Assembly (NCBI RefSeq): GCF_030867145.1 | Contig: NC_134427.1 | Coordinates: 10,253,001 to 10,317,000, forward strand | Reading direction: 5' to 3' | Source: Opisthocomus hoazin | Taxonomy: Eukaryota; Chordata; Aves; Opisthocomiformes; Opisthocomidae | Length of the DNA stretch: 64,000 nucleotides | Part shown: positions 11,433 through 24,765 of the stretch, in pieces | Layout of the letters: every line of letters starts with the position of its first letter | How positions within the stretch are numbered: position 1 is the first letter of the stretch | Position numbers and translations under genes: made by a program | The notes under the pieces: generated by a model | Databases searched by the model: none | Told to the model about the DNA's origin: nothing | The model's input: only the letters and a program-made list of their open reading frames with translations

Positions 11433-12848
11433 ACCACAGAACCATAGAATATCTCAAGTTGGAAGGGACTCATAAGGATCATCAAGTCCAACTCCCTGCT
11501 CCTTGCAGGACTACCTAAAGATAAGCCATATGACTAGGAGTGAAGAGACTAAGAGAAAGAGAAGGCTCCATGGAGACCTTCTAGTAGCCTTCCAGTACCT
11601 GAAGAGGGCCTGTGAGAGAGCTGGAGAGAGACTTTTTACAAGGGCATGGAGTGATATAACAAGGGGTAATGACTTCAAACTGAAAGAAGGGAGATTTAGA
11701 TTAGATTTAAGAAAGAAATTCTTTAATATGAGGGTGGTGAGGCACTGGCACAGGTTGCCCAGGGAAGCTGTGAATGCCTTCTCCCTGGAAGTGTTCAAGG
11801 CCAGGTTGGATGGGGCTTGAGCAACCTGGTCTACTGGAAGGTGTCCATGCCCATGGCATGGGGGTTGGAACCAGGTGATCTGTAAGGTCCCTTCCCATTC
11901 TATGAGTGTTGTTCAGATGCTCCTTGAACTCTGGCAGGCTTGGTGCTGCGACCACTTCCCTGGGACCCTGCTCCAGTGACCAACTACCGTCTCAGTGAAG
12001 AACCTTACCCTAATGTCCAGTCTGAACTTCCCCTGATGCAGCTTCATTCCATTTCCTTGTGTCCTAACCCTGGTCATCAGAGAGGAGAGATCAGCGGTCC
12101 CTCTATTGCTGCTCCCCTTGAGGAAGTTGTAGACTGATGAGGTCGCCCCTCAGCCTTCACTTCCCCAAGCTGAACAAACCAAGTGACCTCAGTTGCTCCA
12201 TCTGAGTCTTGGCCTTGAGGCCTTTCACTGTCTTGGTCTGCACACACACTCTGATGGTTCAATGTCCTTCTTACAGTGAGGGGCCCAAAACTGCACACAG
12301 TGCTCGAGGTGGGGCCACACCAGTGCAGTGCAGAGTGGGACAATCACCTGCCCCGATTGGCTGGTGATGCTGTGCCTGATGCACCCCAGGACGCGGTTGG
12401 CCCTTTTGGCTGCCAGGGCACACTGGTGACTCCTGTTTAACTGGCCGTCAACCCAAACCCCCAGATCTCTTTCTGTGGGGCTGCTCTCCAGCCTCTCATC
12501 CCTCAATTTATGTGTATAACCAGGATTACCCTGTTGCAGGTGGAGAATCTGGCTTTCGCTCTTGTTAAATTTCATATGTTTGGTGATTGCCCAGCTCTCT
12601 AGTCTATCCAGATCTCTCTGTAAGGCCTCTCTACCTTCCACAGATGTGGAGTTCACAGATGCTCCTAGTTTAGTCTTTACAGCCAGGGAACCCTACTGGT
12701 CACTGACAGCCAGCCTGATGTAACCCCATTCATTATAACCCTTCGAGCCCGACCCATCAGCCAATTGCTCACCCAACATATTAGGGACTTACCTAGTGTT
12801 GTGCTGGACAGTTTGTCCAGAAAGATACTGTGAGAGACAGTATCAATG
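11433..12848 (-). mobile_element. CR1 LINE (outer copy), interrupted by a second CR1
   Basis: The minus-strand element is in two parts. Its 3' tail and last 100 bp lie at 11433-11542, and the rest resumes at 11904 and runs to about 12848. The two parts join at consecutive positions of a CR1 3' region, which shows that the segment between them was inserted later. The coding remnant includes LVDGQL-like, [30 protein letters not shown] and [10 protein letters not shown] blocks. Around 12672-12690 the sequence jumps from the 'cctagtttagt' block upstream of the catalytic box to a block about 100 bp further on, so the FADD motif is deleted. This is an old, diverged copy of a different CR1 subfamily from those at 247 and 16552. 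Confidence 0.9.
11543..11903 (+). mobile_element. CR1 LINE 3' fragment nested in an older CR1
   Basis: The segment encodes the C-terminal CR1 ORF2 block in plus orientation: KRKRRLHGDLLVAFQYLK, then ITRGNDFKLKEGRFRLD, then [18 protein letters not shown]. After this it runs into the CR1 3' end at about 11890-11903. It lies inside a minus-strand CR1 whose sequence continues on both sides. The 5-bp word GAGTG flanks it at 11538-11542 and 11904-11908, a possible target-site duplication, although part of the right copy could be element tail. Confidence 0.9.
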
Positions 12849-15800
12849 ATTGTGATCCTCCAAAGCTGTGGTTTTATTTGGGCACATGAGGCCTTAACAC
12901 TGCTCCCAGCTTCACTCAGTCAGGCAGGAGGAGACGGCAGGAAAATGGTGGCATCCAGCACCCCAAATACACTCCCTGTCCTTGCTCGGCCTTTGCCCTA
13001 AAACTCAGTACAGCCTCCTGTGCTCCTATCTCCCCTCCAGCTATGGTTATCGCCTTCACACACACTGCAGTTCTCACAAGTTAAAATATTCAGAAAATGA
13101 AGACACTGAGGAGCAGGGATGCCTTGTTAGAAATGTCAGTTCCTCTATGCCGTGAGCTCTATTTGTTCATGCTCACCAGTCCATGTAACAAGAAAGCCCC
13201 GCCCTACAGGAAGGCATTAAATGCATACAGCACACCTCCTGCTGTGTCCTCTCTTTGCTTTTCCCTGCTCACAGACTCCAGAAACCACAGATTATGCTGC
13301 AAAGCCATGGCAGGTGGAAACGCAGGAGGCTTTAATACCTGGAGCTGTGTAAAGAGGCAACTCCCAGATACCATCAATTGTTCAGCTCTGTTTTTTTTTT
13401 CTGGCCAGTTTGTTTCAAAGGCATGAGGTTTACTTTTTAAACTTTCCTTAAAGTTACTTAGCCTGGCTTTGAGAAAGGTCATTTATTTACATAGAGGTGG
13501 CTGGAGTTTAGACACAAAGATAACCCAAGATAACCTTCCCTTCTCTGTTTTACCCAAAAGGAGTTTACTCAAAGCCTTTATCGAACGCTCTCCTTCCACA
13601 GACTTGTGAGCAGGAAGACAGCATAAATGGATTAGCGCGTAGTTCCACCTGCAGCAGCCACAGAGTAAAGGCCAACCAGTGAAAAGTTCAAGAAATTAGA
13701 TAACATCATCATGCCACAAAGGTCTGAGGGTCAGGTCAACAGAGCCTTGTGAAACACTCACATGCGCAGCATGGGGCTAGCCCAGCTGTTGAAGAAAAAG
13801 CTGAAATCAAGATCGAGTCTGGCACTGCAAAGAGAGGAAATACTCAAGTTCAGGAGGAATGTGCTGGATTGCTTACTGCAAGTTTTTATTGTACATCCCC
13901 CTTCCAGTAAAAGCACAAGTGGGACTCAGGAGAGTTGGCTCTGTCCCCACTCTTGGCACCAGAGGCAGCTCTTGGCCCTTCAATTCTCTGTCTGTTTAAG
14001 CCTCTGCTCTAGCTCTGGGTGACAGAGGCTGTGAAGAGGGGCTGTACTGAACTGGTTTGTACCATTTTGTGTCATTGGTGATCTTGGACAGGTAAAGAAT
14101 TTCCAAGTATCTTTTCCTAAGGCAAAAAAATATTGGACATTTGTTTAGAAAAAAATAAACAACACTGAAAAACTTTGGCTTTGAATTAAAATTTATACAT
14201 TTTTTTAAGCTAAAATTCCTCGTTCAAGCAAACAGACAAAAGAAATCAAAAACAATGACAATGCTAGTTCAGCTATGAGTGAAAACTGTTTTCAGTTCTC
14301 CTGTAAGGAAAACAGAAACATGATTTTCTCTGGTGAATTTTGAGACAATGATTTCCGCCAGAAAATGTCTTTGGCTATCTTGGATGCTCTCCGAGCAAGC
14401 CCATATTACCTGTTCTTGTTTATCGGTCACTTCTGATGTTAAATTATTTCATGATTCCTTCTAATGATGATGAAGTTAAAAAAACTACAACAACAAACTT
14501 GCCTTTATTACACTTAAACTCTATTTTTATCTTGTAACATGCTGCACAAGCTAGTATGAGCATCTGCTTCTAATTTGTAGTATGTCATAAGTTATAGTTT
14601 CATCTGTCATATTCCTTAATATTTCTACCACTCAAAAAGTATTCAGCTCATGTAGTGAGTCTGTATCTTGCTTTATCTGACTTCTTTTTCTTAGCTGTCT
14701 TTCCACAGAATAATATTTTCTAATGCCTACCAGACTTGTTTTGGTTCTCAGTTTCAGTTATTTTTTATTAATATAATTTTCAAAATCACAAAATCATTAT
14801 AGCCCCTTGTTCAAAGGCAGTGTCCTATTTTCATGGGGCATTCTTCTGCAGTAGAGGTACTCTGCAGGTGAAGAACAGTGTCATAACCATAATTGCTGCA
14901 GAAGGCCATTATTTCATCCCGTTCAGAGAAACAACCTCACTAGGGCTAGGCTAGAGGTGTAGTTACAAAGGTGAAAATGTGTAGCTCTCTCACAGCAAAT
15001 TCCATGTGTATTGAGCACTTCAGTACAAACTTGCTGTTAGCTATCTGTAGCTTAGTTGTATTCAGTGTTTGCTGCATTTTTCTTCAAAAACAGCCCAAAA
15101 GGTCATGCATAAATTTGGGTCAAATAGAGATTACAATGTTGAGAATTACATTCAATTTTGTATAATTCGAAGCTCATACCAGAACTCCAAGTCTGAAAGT
15201 AAGACTAAAAATGAGTAATTTTTCAGTTTGGATTCTGCTTGGGAGGATCTAGGTAGCCAATCCCACAATGTAAATAAAATTTTGACAACATTATAAGCAT
15301 CCATAACAACTTTATTATCTTTCTACAGCTCTCTCTTTCGAACTCTAAACTGCAATATATTCCTGTAATAACTCCCAGCTGCCTGAAGTAAAATGCCTCC
15401 AGAGTCAACAGGAACACGTGGAAAGATCTGTAAGAAATAGTGATTTCTTTTTTTCAAACAGGATCTGACTGGTATTTTTTGAAGATTCAAGATGCAGAAG
15501 TATCAAACTCACTAACTTTCCACCAGCCTAGAAAATCCTGTGCATTTGTGGAAACCACACGCACAGAGAGTAAAATACTCTGTTGATTTAAGTAAGGTTG
15601 GACTTCACCTGCTGCTTGGGTTTGTCTTTCTTGCAACTTTGTTCTCTTCAGATAAGAGGAAGTTCTTGTATTGATTAACACAAGGAATTACATCCTACCT
15701 CTGCAAAGAAATTTGCCCTTGTGCTCCCTCCAGCAGCCTCCTCTTCCCACACAGCACTGCCTTAAAGACCTGAAATGTTCTTCCATAAGTGCCATCAGCA

Positions 15801-16551
15801 GTGTTCAAACATTTTTCACTTTTGTTGTGGTCTCTCCTTCTACTACTGCCCTTGCTATGGCCTGATCTGGCCCTAGGCTTTATCACAATTAAAATCTGTT
15901 TCTAAGTAACTGGCCTACAATATTAGCTTTACTACTGCTGCTAGAGAAGGGCTGCGTACTAAAAAATAACATGTCCAAAATCATACTGAACACAAACGAT
16001 CTTGGAAGTCACATGCTTTGGAATACAGACATCACTGAAGCTACCATTTCTCATTTACAGTCTGCCTGGACTTGGACACCTTGGCAGTGAGTGCACAGGA
16101 GCTGGACTGGAGAGCAGCTGCTGCCTGAGAGTGCTGAGAAGCAGACTCCTAGTAGAGGAAATTCAGTATCTGGCACAGAACACTCTCGTATCTCGGCCAT
16201 GGAGCAGTCATCCCTTTCCTTGCAGATCCCTTTATTTGCATAGATAAAAACATCCCATGCATGTGTTTCTGTAGTGCCTACAACACTGACCGAGAAAACC
16301 CAACTATATCTTGGTGACAACCAAAGCATGTGAGCATAGAGCAAAATGCTGTTCACACCAGACAGAGCACACTGCCACGGCTAGGATCCCTGGAAGGATA
16401 AGGGACTAGAAGGCCATGACTAACTGAACAGCAAGAACCTTTGAAGTATGAAGCATCATCTTCCAAAGTATCCAAATCAGAACAATGTTAGGTATCAAAT
16501 ATACATACTGAGATGAGAGATCCAAGCCACCCTTCTGTTGATGGACCTACG
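12849..16551. other. Non-coding spacer
   Basis: Nothing here is recognisable as an exon, RNA gene or repeat family. Open frames of up to about 110 codons (13097-13482, both strands) resemble no known protein. Confidence 0.45.
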
Positions 16552-19315
16552 CACAGAATCACAGAATGGTAGGGGTTGGAAGGGACCTCAGGGGATCATC
16601 TAGTCCAACCCCCCTACTGAAGTAGGGTCACCTACAGCAGGTTGCACAGGACCACATCCAGGAGGGGTTTGAATATCTCCAGAGAAGGAGAATCCACAAC
16701 CTCCCTGGGCAGCCTGTTCCAGTGTTCTGTCACCCTCAGAGGGAAGAAGTTCTTCCTCAGGTTCAGCTGGAACTTCCTGTGCTTCAGTTTGTGCCCGTTG
16801 CCCCTTGTCCTGGTTGCTGAGCACCACTGAAAAGAGTCTGGCCCCATCCTCTTGACACTCACCCTTAAGGTATTCATAAGCATTTATAAGGTCCCCTCTC
16901 AGCCTTCTCTTCTTCAGGCTAAACAAGCCCAGCTCCCTCAGTCTTTACTCATAGCAGAGATGCTCCTGTCCCCTCATCATCCTCGTAGCCCTCCACTGGA
17001 CTCTCTCCAGTAGCTCCTCACCTTTCTTGAAGTGTGGAGCCCAGAACTGGACACAGGACTGCAGATGGGGCCTCCCTAGGGCAGAGTAGAGGGGGAGGAG
17101 AACCTCCCTCGACCTGCTGGGCACACTCAATGCACCCCAGGATACCACTGGCCTTCCTGGCATCAAGGGCACACTGCTGGCTCATGGTCAACTTGTCGTC
17201 CACCAGGACACCCAGGTCCCTCTCCACAGAGCTGCTCTCCAGCAGGTCCGCCCCAAGCCTGTACTGGTGCGTGGGGTTATTCCTCCCCAGGTGCAGGACC
17301 CTGCACTTGCCCTTGCTGAATTTCATCAGGTTCCTCTGTGCTCAACTCTCCAGCCTATCCAGGTCACGCTGAATGGCAGCACAGCCTTCTGGTGTGTCTA
17401 CCACTCCTCCCAGTTTGGTGTCATCAGCAAACTTGCTGAGGGTACACTCTAACTCTTCATCCAGGTCATTGATGAATAAGTTGAATAATAATGGGCCAAG
17501 TACTGACCCCTGAGGGACACCACTAGTTACAGGTCTCCAACTAGACTCTGCTCCTCTGAGTTCTGCCATTCAGCCAGTTTTCAATCCACCTCACTGACCA
17601 CTCATCCAGCCCACACTTCCTGAGCTTCCCTAGGAGGATGTTATGGGAGACAGCATCAAAAGCGTTGCTGAACTTAAGGTAGACAACATCCACTGCTCTC
17701 GCTCATCTACCCAGACAGTCATGCCATTGTAGAAAGCTATCAGATTGGTCAAGCATGATTTCCTCTTGGTGAATCCATGTTGGCTACTCCTTTTCCTCCA
17801 CTTGCTTTATGATGACCTGTAGAATGAGCTGCTCCATCATCTTACCCGGGATGGAGGTAAGGCTGACCAGCCTGTAGTTCCCTGGGTCCTCCTTCTTGCA
17901 CTTTTTGAAGGCTAGAGTAACACTGGGTTTTCTTCAGTCCTCAGGCACCTCTCCTGTCCTCCAGGACCTTTCAAAGATGATGGAGAGTGGCTCAGCAATG
18001 ACTTCTGCTAGCTCCCTCAGCACTGGTGGGTGCATTCCATCGGAGCCCTTGGATTTGTGGGTGTCCAGATTGCTTAAGCGATCCCTCACGCAGTCCTCCT
18101 CAACCAAGGGAAGGTCATCCTCTCTGCAGGCTTATTCTCTTACCTCCAGGGACTGGGATTCCTGAGGGCCAGACTTGGCACTGAAGACTGAAGCAAAGAA
18201 GGCATTCAGTAACTCTGCCTTCCCTGCATCCTCTGTCACCAGGACACCCACCTCATTCAGCAGCGGCCCCACATTATTCCTAGTCTTCCGTTTGCTGCTG
18301 CTGTAGTTGAAGAAGCTTTTCTTGTCCTTGACATCCCTTGCCAGATTCAATTCCAGGTGGACCTTAGCCTTCCTCGTTGCATCCCTGCATGCTCTGACAA
18401 CATTCCTGTACTCTTCCCAAGTGGTCTGTCCCTCTTTCCACATTCCATGGACCTTTCTCTTCCACCTGAGCTCCGCTGGAAGCTCCTTGCTCATCCATGC
18501 TGGTCTCCTGCCTCCTTTTCTAGATTTCGGGGTGCACTGATCCTGAGCATGGAGGAAGTGACATTTAAACAACAACCAGCTCTCTTGGACCCCCTGCCTT
18601 CGAGAGCCTGGACCCACGGCATTCCTCCAAGTAGCTCCTTGAAGAGGCCAAAGTTAGCTCTCCTGAAGTCCAAGATTTTGATCCTGCTTATGGTCCTGCT
18701 TCCTCCATGCAGGATCATGAACTCCACCATTTCATGGTCACTGCAGCCGAGGCTGCCCCCAACTTTCACATCGTCAACCTGTCCCTCCTTGTTTGTTAGT
18801 ACAAGGTCCAGCAGAGTGCCTTTCCTTGTTGGTTCCTCCACCACTTGCATTAGAAAGTTATCATCGATGCTCTCCAGGAACCTCCTGGATTGCATGTGCC
18901 TGGCTGTGTGGTGTTGCCAGCTGATGTCAGGGTGGTTTAAGTCCCCCATGAGAACCAGGGCCTGTGACTGTGAGGCTGCTTGCAGCTGTTTGTAGAAGGC
19001 CTCATCAACTTCCTCCTCCTGGTCAGGTGGCCTGTAGTACACATCCACAATTACATCACCCATATGAGGCTGTTCCCTAATTCTAACCCATAAGCTCTCA
19101 ATTTGTTCTTCATCTGCCCCCAGGCAAAGCTCAATGCATTCCAGTTGCTCCCTCACATACAGAGCAACTCCACCACCTCGCGTTGTTTGCCTGTCTTTTC
19201 TAAAGAGTCTGTAGCCATCCAAGGCAGCATGCCAGTCATACGAGCTGTCCCACCATGCCTCTGTAATTGCAAGGAGATCGTGGCCAGGAGATCTGCACAC
19301 AGATCTATAATTCTT
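16552..19315 (-). mobile_element. CR1 LINE, 2.8 kb, endonuclease to 3' tail
   Basis: This is the longest CR1 copy in the window. On the minus strand an open frame (19342 down to 18491) covers the apurinic-like endonuclease: AITEAWWDSSYDW, RGGGVALYV, SLWVRIRE, DVYYRPPDQ, GDLNHPDISW and GCSDHEMVEF. The next frame (to about 18132) carries the linker region. The reverse transcriptase follows, with [20 protein letters not shown] and FADDTKLGG (about 17400-17540). The C-terminal blocks continue to the tail at 16552. Frame changes occur near 18490-18620, around 17570-17900 (stops) and near 16950-17170, so ORF2 is not intact. ORF1 is absent: homology ends near 19315, just before the endonuclease start. 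Confidence 0.95.
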
Positions 19316-22300
19316 CCTGCTTATTGCCTGTGCTGTGTGCAAGACTAATTTATTACACTTTCAGATGCAGCAAATGTGTAATACCTGGGGAAAAGTACAC
19401 ACAGGACCCTCTCCTGAAGTGGGTGCCTACCTGTGATGTCCTTCCCTCAGAAAGCCTCCCCATCCTGTCCTTCACATATACTGTACCCTGCCCATGTATT
19501 TGCCACTAATTCATGCAGGTTCTTAGGAGACTGAAACTTAGACAACTCTGGCTATAAAGAAGTATGAGTAGGATTTCACCATTTTATTTTACTGCTGTTT
19601 GGTTGATATGGTACTGGTGGACAAAGAGACTCAGCCCATGTGCCAAATGTACTGAGGGAGAGACCTGGACCTCAAGAGCCTGCTGGGCATGCTGATTAAA
19701 GGCAGACAGATGCTGAGAAACAGACCCCCACAGGAAAACTGCTTTGAGACAGAGCAGGCAGTGAGTCAGAGAGGTGGTTCAACTGGGAGAGGGGGGATAA
19801 AATCCAGGGGAAGGAGATACTTAGTGTTGTCAAGCAGTTATAAAAAGGAAAGTACTGTACAACTGCTGAAGTGCCTTACTCCCAGCTCCTGCTAGGTTCT
19901 TAATCTAGGAAAAAAAAAAAGATACCCTGAATTTCTCAGAAGAAAGCTTGCTCTCACAAGAACTGCAGCCCCACTATCATCTAAGGAATAAGGACATTGA
20001 AAGGACATAAACGTTTTGGGGTTTTTATCGCCTATTGTTTAGAAAATGCTGATGCGTATATAATACATGTCAATTCTTGCATTCTCTGACACTCTGAGGG
20101 GACACCGCAGTGTATGAAAAAACAGGCATTCTTGTAAGGAAGAAAAATATCTTTGTGTTTGTGCTGCTAAAGAAACATGGACAGAAGGAGCAGATTCACC
20201 ACAGAAATACAAAAAGGCTGTAGGACCATCTGGCAGTGTTCAGTGGCAGCTCATGTGGGAGCAGCACCCATTCTTGGACAGTCTTTCATCACCATCACTG
20301 TGGAGTTCAGGTCAAGGTTGGTATGCGTTTCCATCTTGTCTTACTAAATGTAGCAACATCAGTTACATGAGTTTAATTGTTTGCTCTTTTAGTTCCATTT
20401 CTGCTTCTGACATTGATTTTTGTTTGTCCTGTATGTACACATAGGAGGGAAAACATTACATGAACTTAAATGGTGATGTTAATGCAATACAATCAAATAT
20501 AGTTTGTTTGAAGTACCATAAAAATGATACGAGATCACAGACACAAACACACTGTTGAGAGTAGAATGTGTAAACAGAAAGAAACGTCTTGTATAAGCTG
20601 CTACAGCTTTCTTATTCAGGAAGTTTTCACTGCCATCAAGATTAATCAGTCGTTAAGATTGTTGCTAATGATAACCCTCCCAGATATTATTCCATAATAT
20701 TCTCAAGATACAGGCTTTCTTACTGGGACAATCTCTGACAGCAACACCATCAGAAATAAACCTCTGAGGTAGAAGACCCTGACCATATCATGAGGTACAC
20801 AGAGGTCAGCCCCGTTGGCCAGCAACAACTCACTACAGACCAGGAACCTAGCAACATAACGGGTAAAGCCTCCAACTCCTCCCAGTAACTTCAATTTTAA
20901 TATGTTGTTCTAATGCAAAGGTACTGCTTCTTATTATTTGTAAATCTTATTATTTGTAAGACAGATGAAAATTCTTACGATTTAGTAAAAGTAAAAAGAT
21001 ATTTCGCTGAAGGTAAAGGAAGCTGAACTAGGAAAAGGGACAGGGCATTCACATTACACAACAAACAATTTGTTCAAGCAATGATTTACAATCTGTGAAA
21101 ACTCTTATATGTTGTGCAAAACGCTAATGAAAAAACTTTCTTTCCGGTGATGCAATGTCTGTGCTTCTGCCTAGGTCTTACACATATATAGATCTTTTGG
21201 TTGCTGATTACAGTGAAGTCTGCTCGTATTTCAGCTCTCAGGCTGAAGTGTACTTTGCCACTGAGTACTTGCTTTTCTTGTAAAGACAGTGTGAGGATTC
21301 GTACCTTGTGAAGACATTTTGTACTCATTATTAACACAGGAGCATTTCCGTACTTTGAACATCTTCTGAAAGGCTATCTGTATAGTTTTCTGAGTTAAAT
21401 AATGTGTAAAAAAGATTAATCTACTAGTGTTCCAAAGTTTACTCAGTACAGAATTTATGATTGCTTAGGTACTTTTCGTCTTGACAGCACTCCAGTAAAT
21501 GTCCAGATTCATTACAATGGCTGTCAGGACTATAAAGAAAGTGAAGATTTGGATTCAAAAGCTGTTCTTGGGACTGCACACAGAGGAAAGACTATAAGCT
21601 CCCTTATTCTCTAAACAGCTGAAATGTTGTAGGAAGGCCAGTTTATTTGAATAACAACTGGGAAACAAGGTCAAATCCAGAAGTGGAGCCACTGGACAAA
21701 TTCATAACCAGAGCTCTGAACTGCATCTCAGAGCTTGGGGCTGAGTTTCAATCTGTCTTAGGTAAAATACCATGTCCTTCCATGGAATATGTTGATTAGA
21801 TTAGAAATCCGGTAGGGAATCATATTTGATCAAGAATATTGTAAGAAGCCATGTACACAGTCGTGACCAGAAAGCAGCTTAAAACAAAATTAATAATCAC
21901 TACTGACTGTTCAAAGCACTGCATTGACTGAAGAAATTGTCACTGAACCAGGAGAATTTGGTTTGGCTTTTGGCAAGGAAATGCCACAGATAATCACAGA
22001 ATGAATGCCGAAGTCAGAGAGAGAGCGCGGTGATGGTTTCCAGGAAAGAAATGGGGAAAAGACTAGCAGTAACTGTCAGGTTAGAACCATTTGTTCTCTT
22101 GAGAACTGGAATTCCCCAGTGTGGTAATAACCAGAACTGATTCAGTGGAAAGTACTTTAAGGCCACGGAATGGCAAACAGACACCAGAAACCTGCAAACA
22201 GAACTGGCACTGCAGGATCAGGATTTCATCACCTCCAGGAAAAGACAGTCCGAGCCTTCCCACAGGGAATATCAAAACAATTGCTCTTGCCCTACAGGTG

Positions 22301-24449
22301 CATGACTGGATCCAAGGCAATTGCAGAGGACAAGTGCTGTAGAGAAACCAATCATCTGCCCTTCCCCTAAGGGGCACAGACAGCTCTCAGTAACGCCGTG
22401 CCCACGGTAGTTTCAGCTGTGAATTTAGAAACTAGTCTAAAAATAATTGGCAGTTGCCAAACTAAAACCTCTAAACTAGATGTTGTACTTGGTCCATAAT
22501 TTTACGTTTGTATTTACCACATTACTACGAAAAGCTGTGGCACTTGGCATTCAGAGGTGCCTCTAATTCTGTGTTCCTAAAAAAACTATATGCCGTAGAG
22601 ACTTAGAAATGATGGGAAAAGCCCACCAGTCTCATTGTTGCAATTACCATTAGAACTAACTGGAAATTTACACAAAGATCAGTTCTGCAAAAGAGCCATA
22701 ACTTGGTAGAGTTGTGTAATGGGTCTTCAGCAGCATTAATTTTATATCTGTCCTCTATAGAATATTTTTTTCAACTTAATTTAATTCAGTTTTAATGTTC
22801 CTTTCAGTCCAATAGAATTAAAAACCTTGGGTTTAACATTGTTGCAATGATAAAGTCATGAAATGCCTTGATCTAGTAAAAAAATATTTTAATCAAGTTG
22901 TTTTGATCTTTTAGAAGTAAAATCTGTCAGAAAAAAATATTATAGTAAACTAAAACAATTCAGCTTTCCATAATGCTTCCAAAGAAAAGAATTCTCAGAA
23001 TTTCTAGACAGACAAATTTTCCTTTTTTATTACACTGTGGAAACAGGTAAGATAAATAAAATTACTGGCATCATTTCACCTTCTCATGGCTTACAGTGCA
23101 TTCTTAAAAATTTCAAAGCAGAGACCATATGGCTTGCCAGACAGAACAGGGAACTCGAAACTACAAACATCTATCCTGAGTCTGACACAGAGTCTCTGCT
23201 GACTTGTTTCCATCTTCTTCCTCACCCACAGCTGTCAGTGAGCCTGTGGGAGGCTGGGATATGCCCGGGATGCAGACACACGGCTTGAGAAGGCAATTTC
23301 AACTCTCTGTTTCCTCCTATATAAAACTGGGATAATTACTAAGCTATTTATCTAACCTAAGATTATTCTTGCGTAGCATTTTGTAGTGCAGAGCAACTAA
23401 AAATTGCACCTATTTGCTTTATCTGTAGGACCAGCACAGTATTGAAGATTGTGTGTGGTTATTCCAAAAAATTAGAAGTACACGGGTGTGTGCTCCTCAG
23501 TCCTGATAGCTGATGTGCCTCAACACAGGCAGAACCCAGAGCCCTGGCTATATCCCTTCCAGAATCTGATGACAGGGAGGAAAAGGGCAGATGTTCTCCA
23601 TCATATGACAAAACGTTACATCTCCCTAACCTCCCTCCTCCCCTCACCCACCAGCCAATCTGCCCTGGAATTTGTAATTGCAGGCCCAGACTGGGAGCAG
23701 ATATTCGATCAGCTGTGGGATGCTGGCACACGTTTGCAGAACACTGTCTGAAAGCAAAGCTTGACCAGCTGCCTGCTTGCTCCCTGATGCCTGCTCAAGG
23801 ATCACCCTAGGGGTAAAAATATCCAGACCACATACAAGGAGAATGTCCATGGACTCTGCAGCCCTTCAGGACAACAGAGCTGAACTTCTGCCAGCCTCTC
23901 AGAAGCTCATAGCAGACCCAGAGTAGACTGGGGAGGAGTACTAGCAACACAAGATACTGTTTAATCTTTCATTAAATTACTGTGATACTGGCAGGTGACA
24001 TGCTATTAAGTCTTAGGACAGTATGGGCTCTAAGGGCTATATTTGGGTGTGGGAGAGGGGTGTTTTTCTCTCTCCCAAAACTCATGTACGCATTCCTCAG
24101 CTACAGTGACCTCACTGAAAGGGCGGAGGAAGGGGAGGAGGACTTCACTTCAAGATAAAGGTGTTTCTGCCGAAGCAGAAAGTAAAGGTGAGACTGAGAC
24201 TTCCTCCTTCTTCCCGGCCCCTATCCCACCATACTCACCCCCTCTCCGAACTCCCCTCTGGCCGTGCACTTCAGGAAAGTTAAAACCCCACAGCCTGTCT
24301 CCACCAGACTGGAGCCCACCCATACGGGCTCCGTCTGATGCCATGTCTTATCACTGTGGCACAGTTTGGCACGGTGTGCACTGAGAGTGCCAGGGTATAG
24401 TAACTTCCTCACTGTAGTGCAACAGTGAGACGAATGCGGACTGAAGGGT
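19316..24449. other. Non-coding spacer
   Basis: AT-rich sequence with only short chance open frames on both strands. I recognise no exon, RNA gene or mobile element. Confidence 0.45.
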
Positions 24450-24765
24450 CTGCAGGGTGGGTGTCAGGAGGATGGGGCCAAACTCTTTTCAGTGGTGCCC
24501 AGCGACAGGACAAGGGGCAACGGGCACAAATTGAAGCTTAGGAAGTTCCATCTGAACATGAGGAAGAACTTCTTCCCTCTGAGGGTGAAGGAGCACTGGC
24601 ACAGGCTGCCCAGGGAGGTGGTGGAGTCTCCTTCTCGAGATATTCAAGACCCACCTGGACAAGGTCCTGTGCAGCCTGCTGTAGGTGACCCTGCTTCGGT
24701 GGGAGGGTTGGACTAGATGACCCACAGAGGTCCCTTCCAACCCCGACCATTCTGTGATTCTGTGA
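24450..24765 (+). mobile_element. CR1 LINE 3' fragment
   Basis: This short copy begins in the last part of ORF2 ('gggtgtcaggaggatggggc') and encodes the terminal [26 protein letters not shown] and [12 protein letters not shown] blocks. It ends in the CR1 3' region with ATTCTGTG repeats at about 24749-24765. It is the same subfamily as 247-1175 and 16552-19315, in the opposite orientation. Confidence 0.95.

Noticed and set aside
18357-18995. Plus-strand open frame of 212 codons
   Set aside because: It is antisense to the CR1 endonuclease region at 16552-19315.
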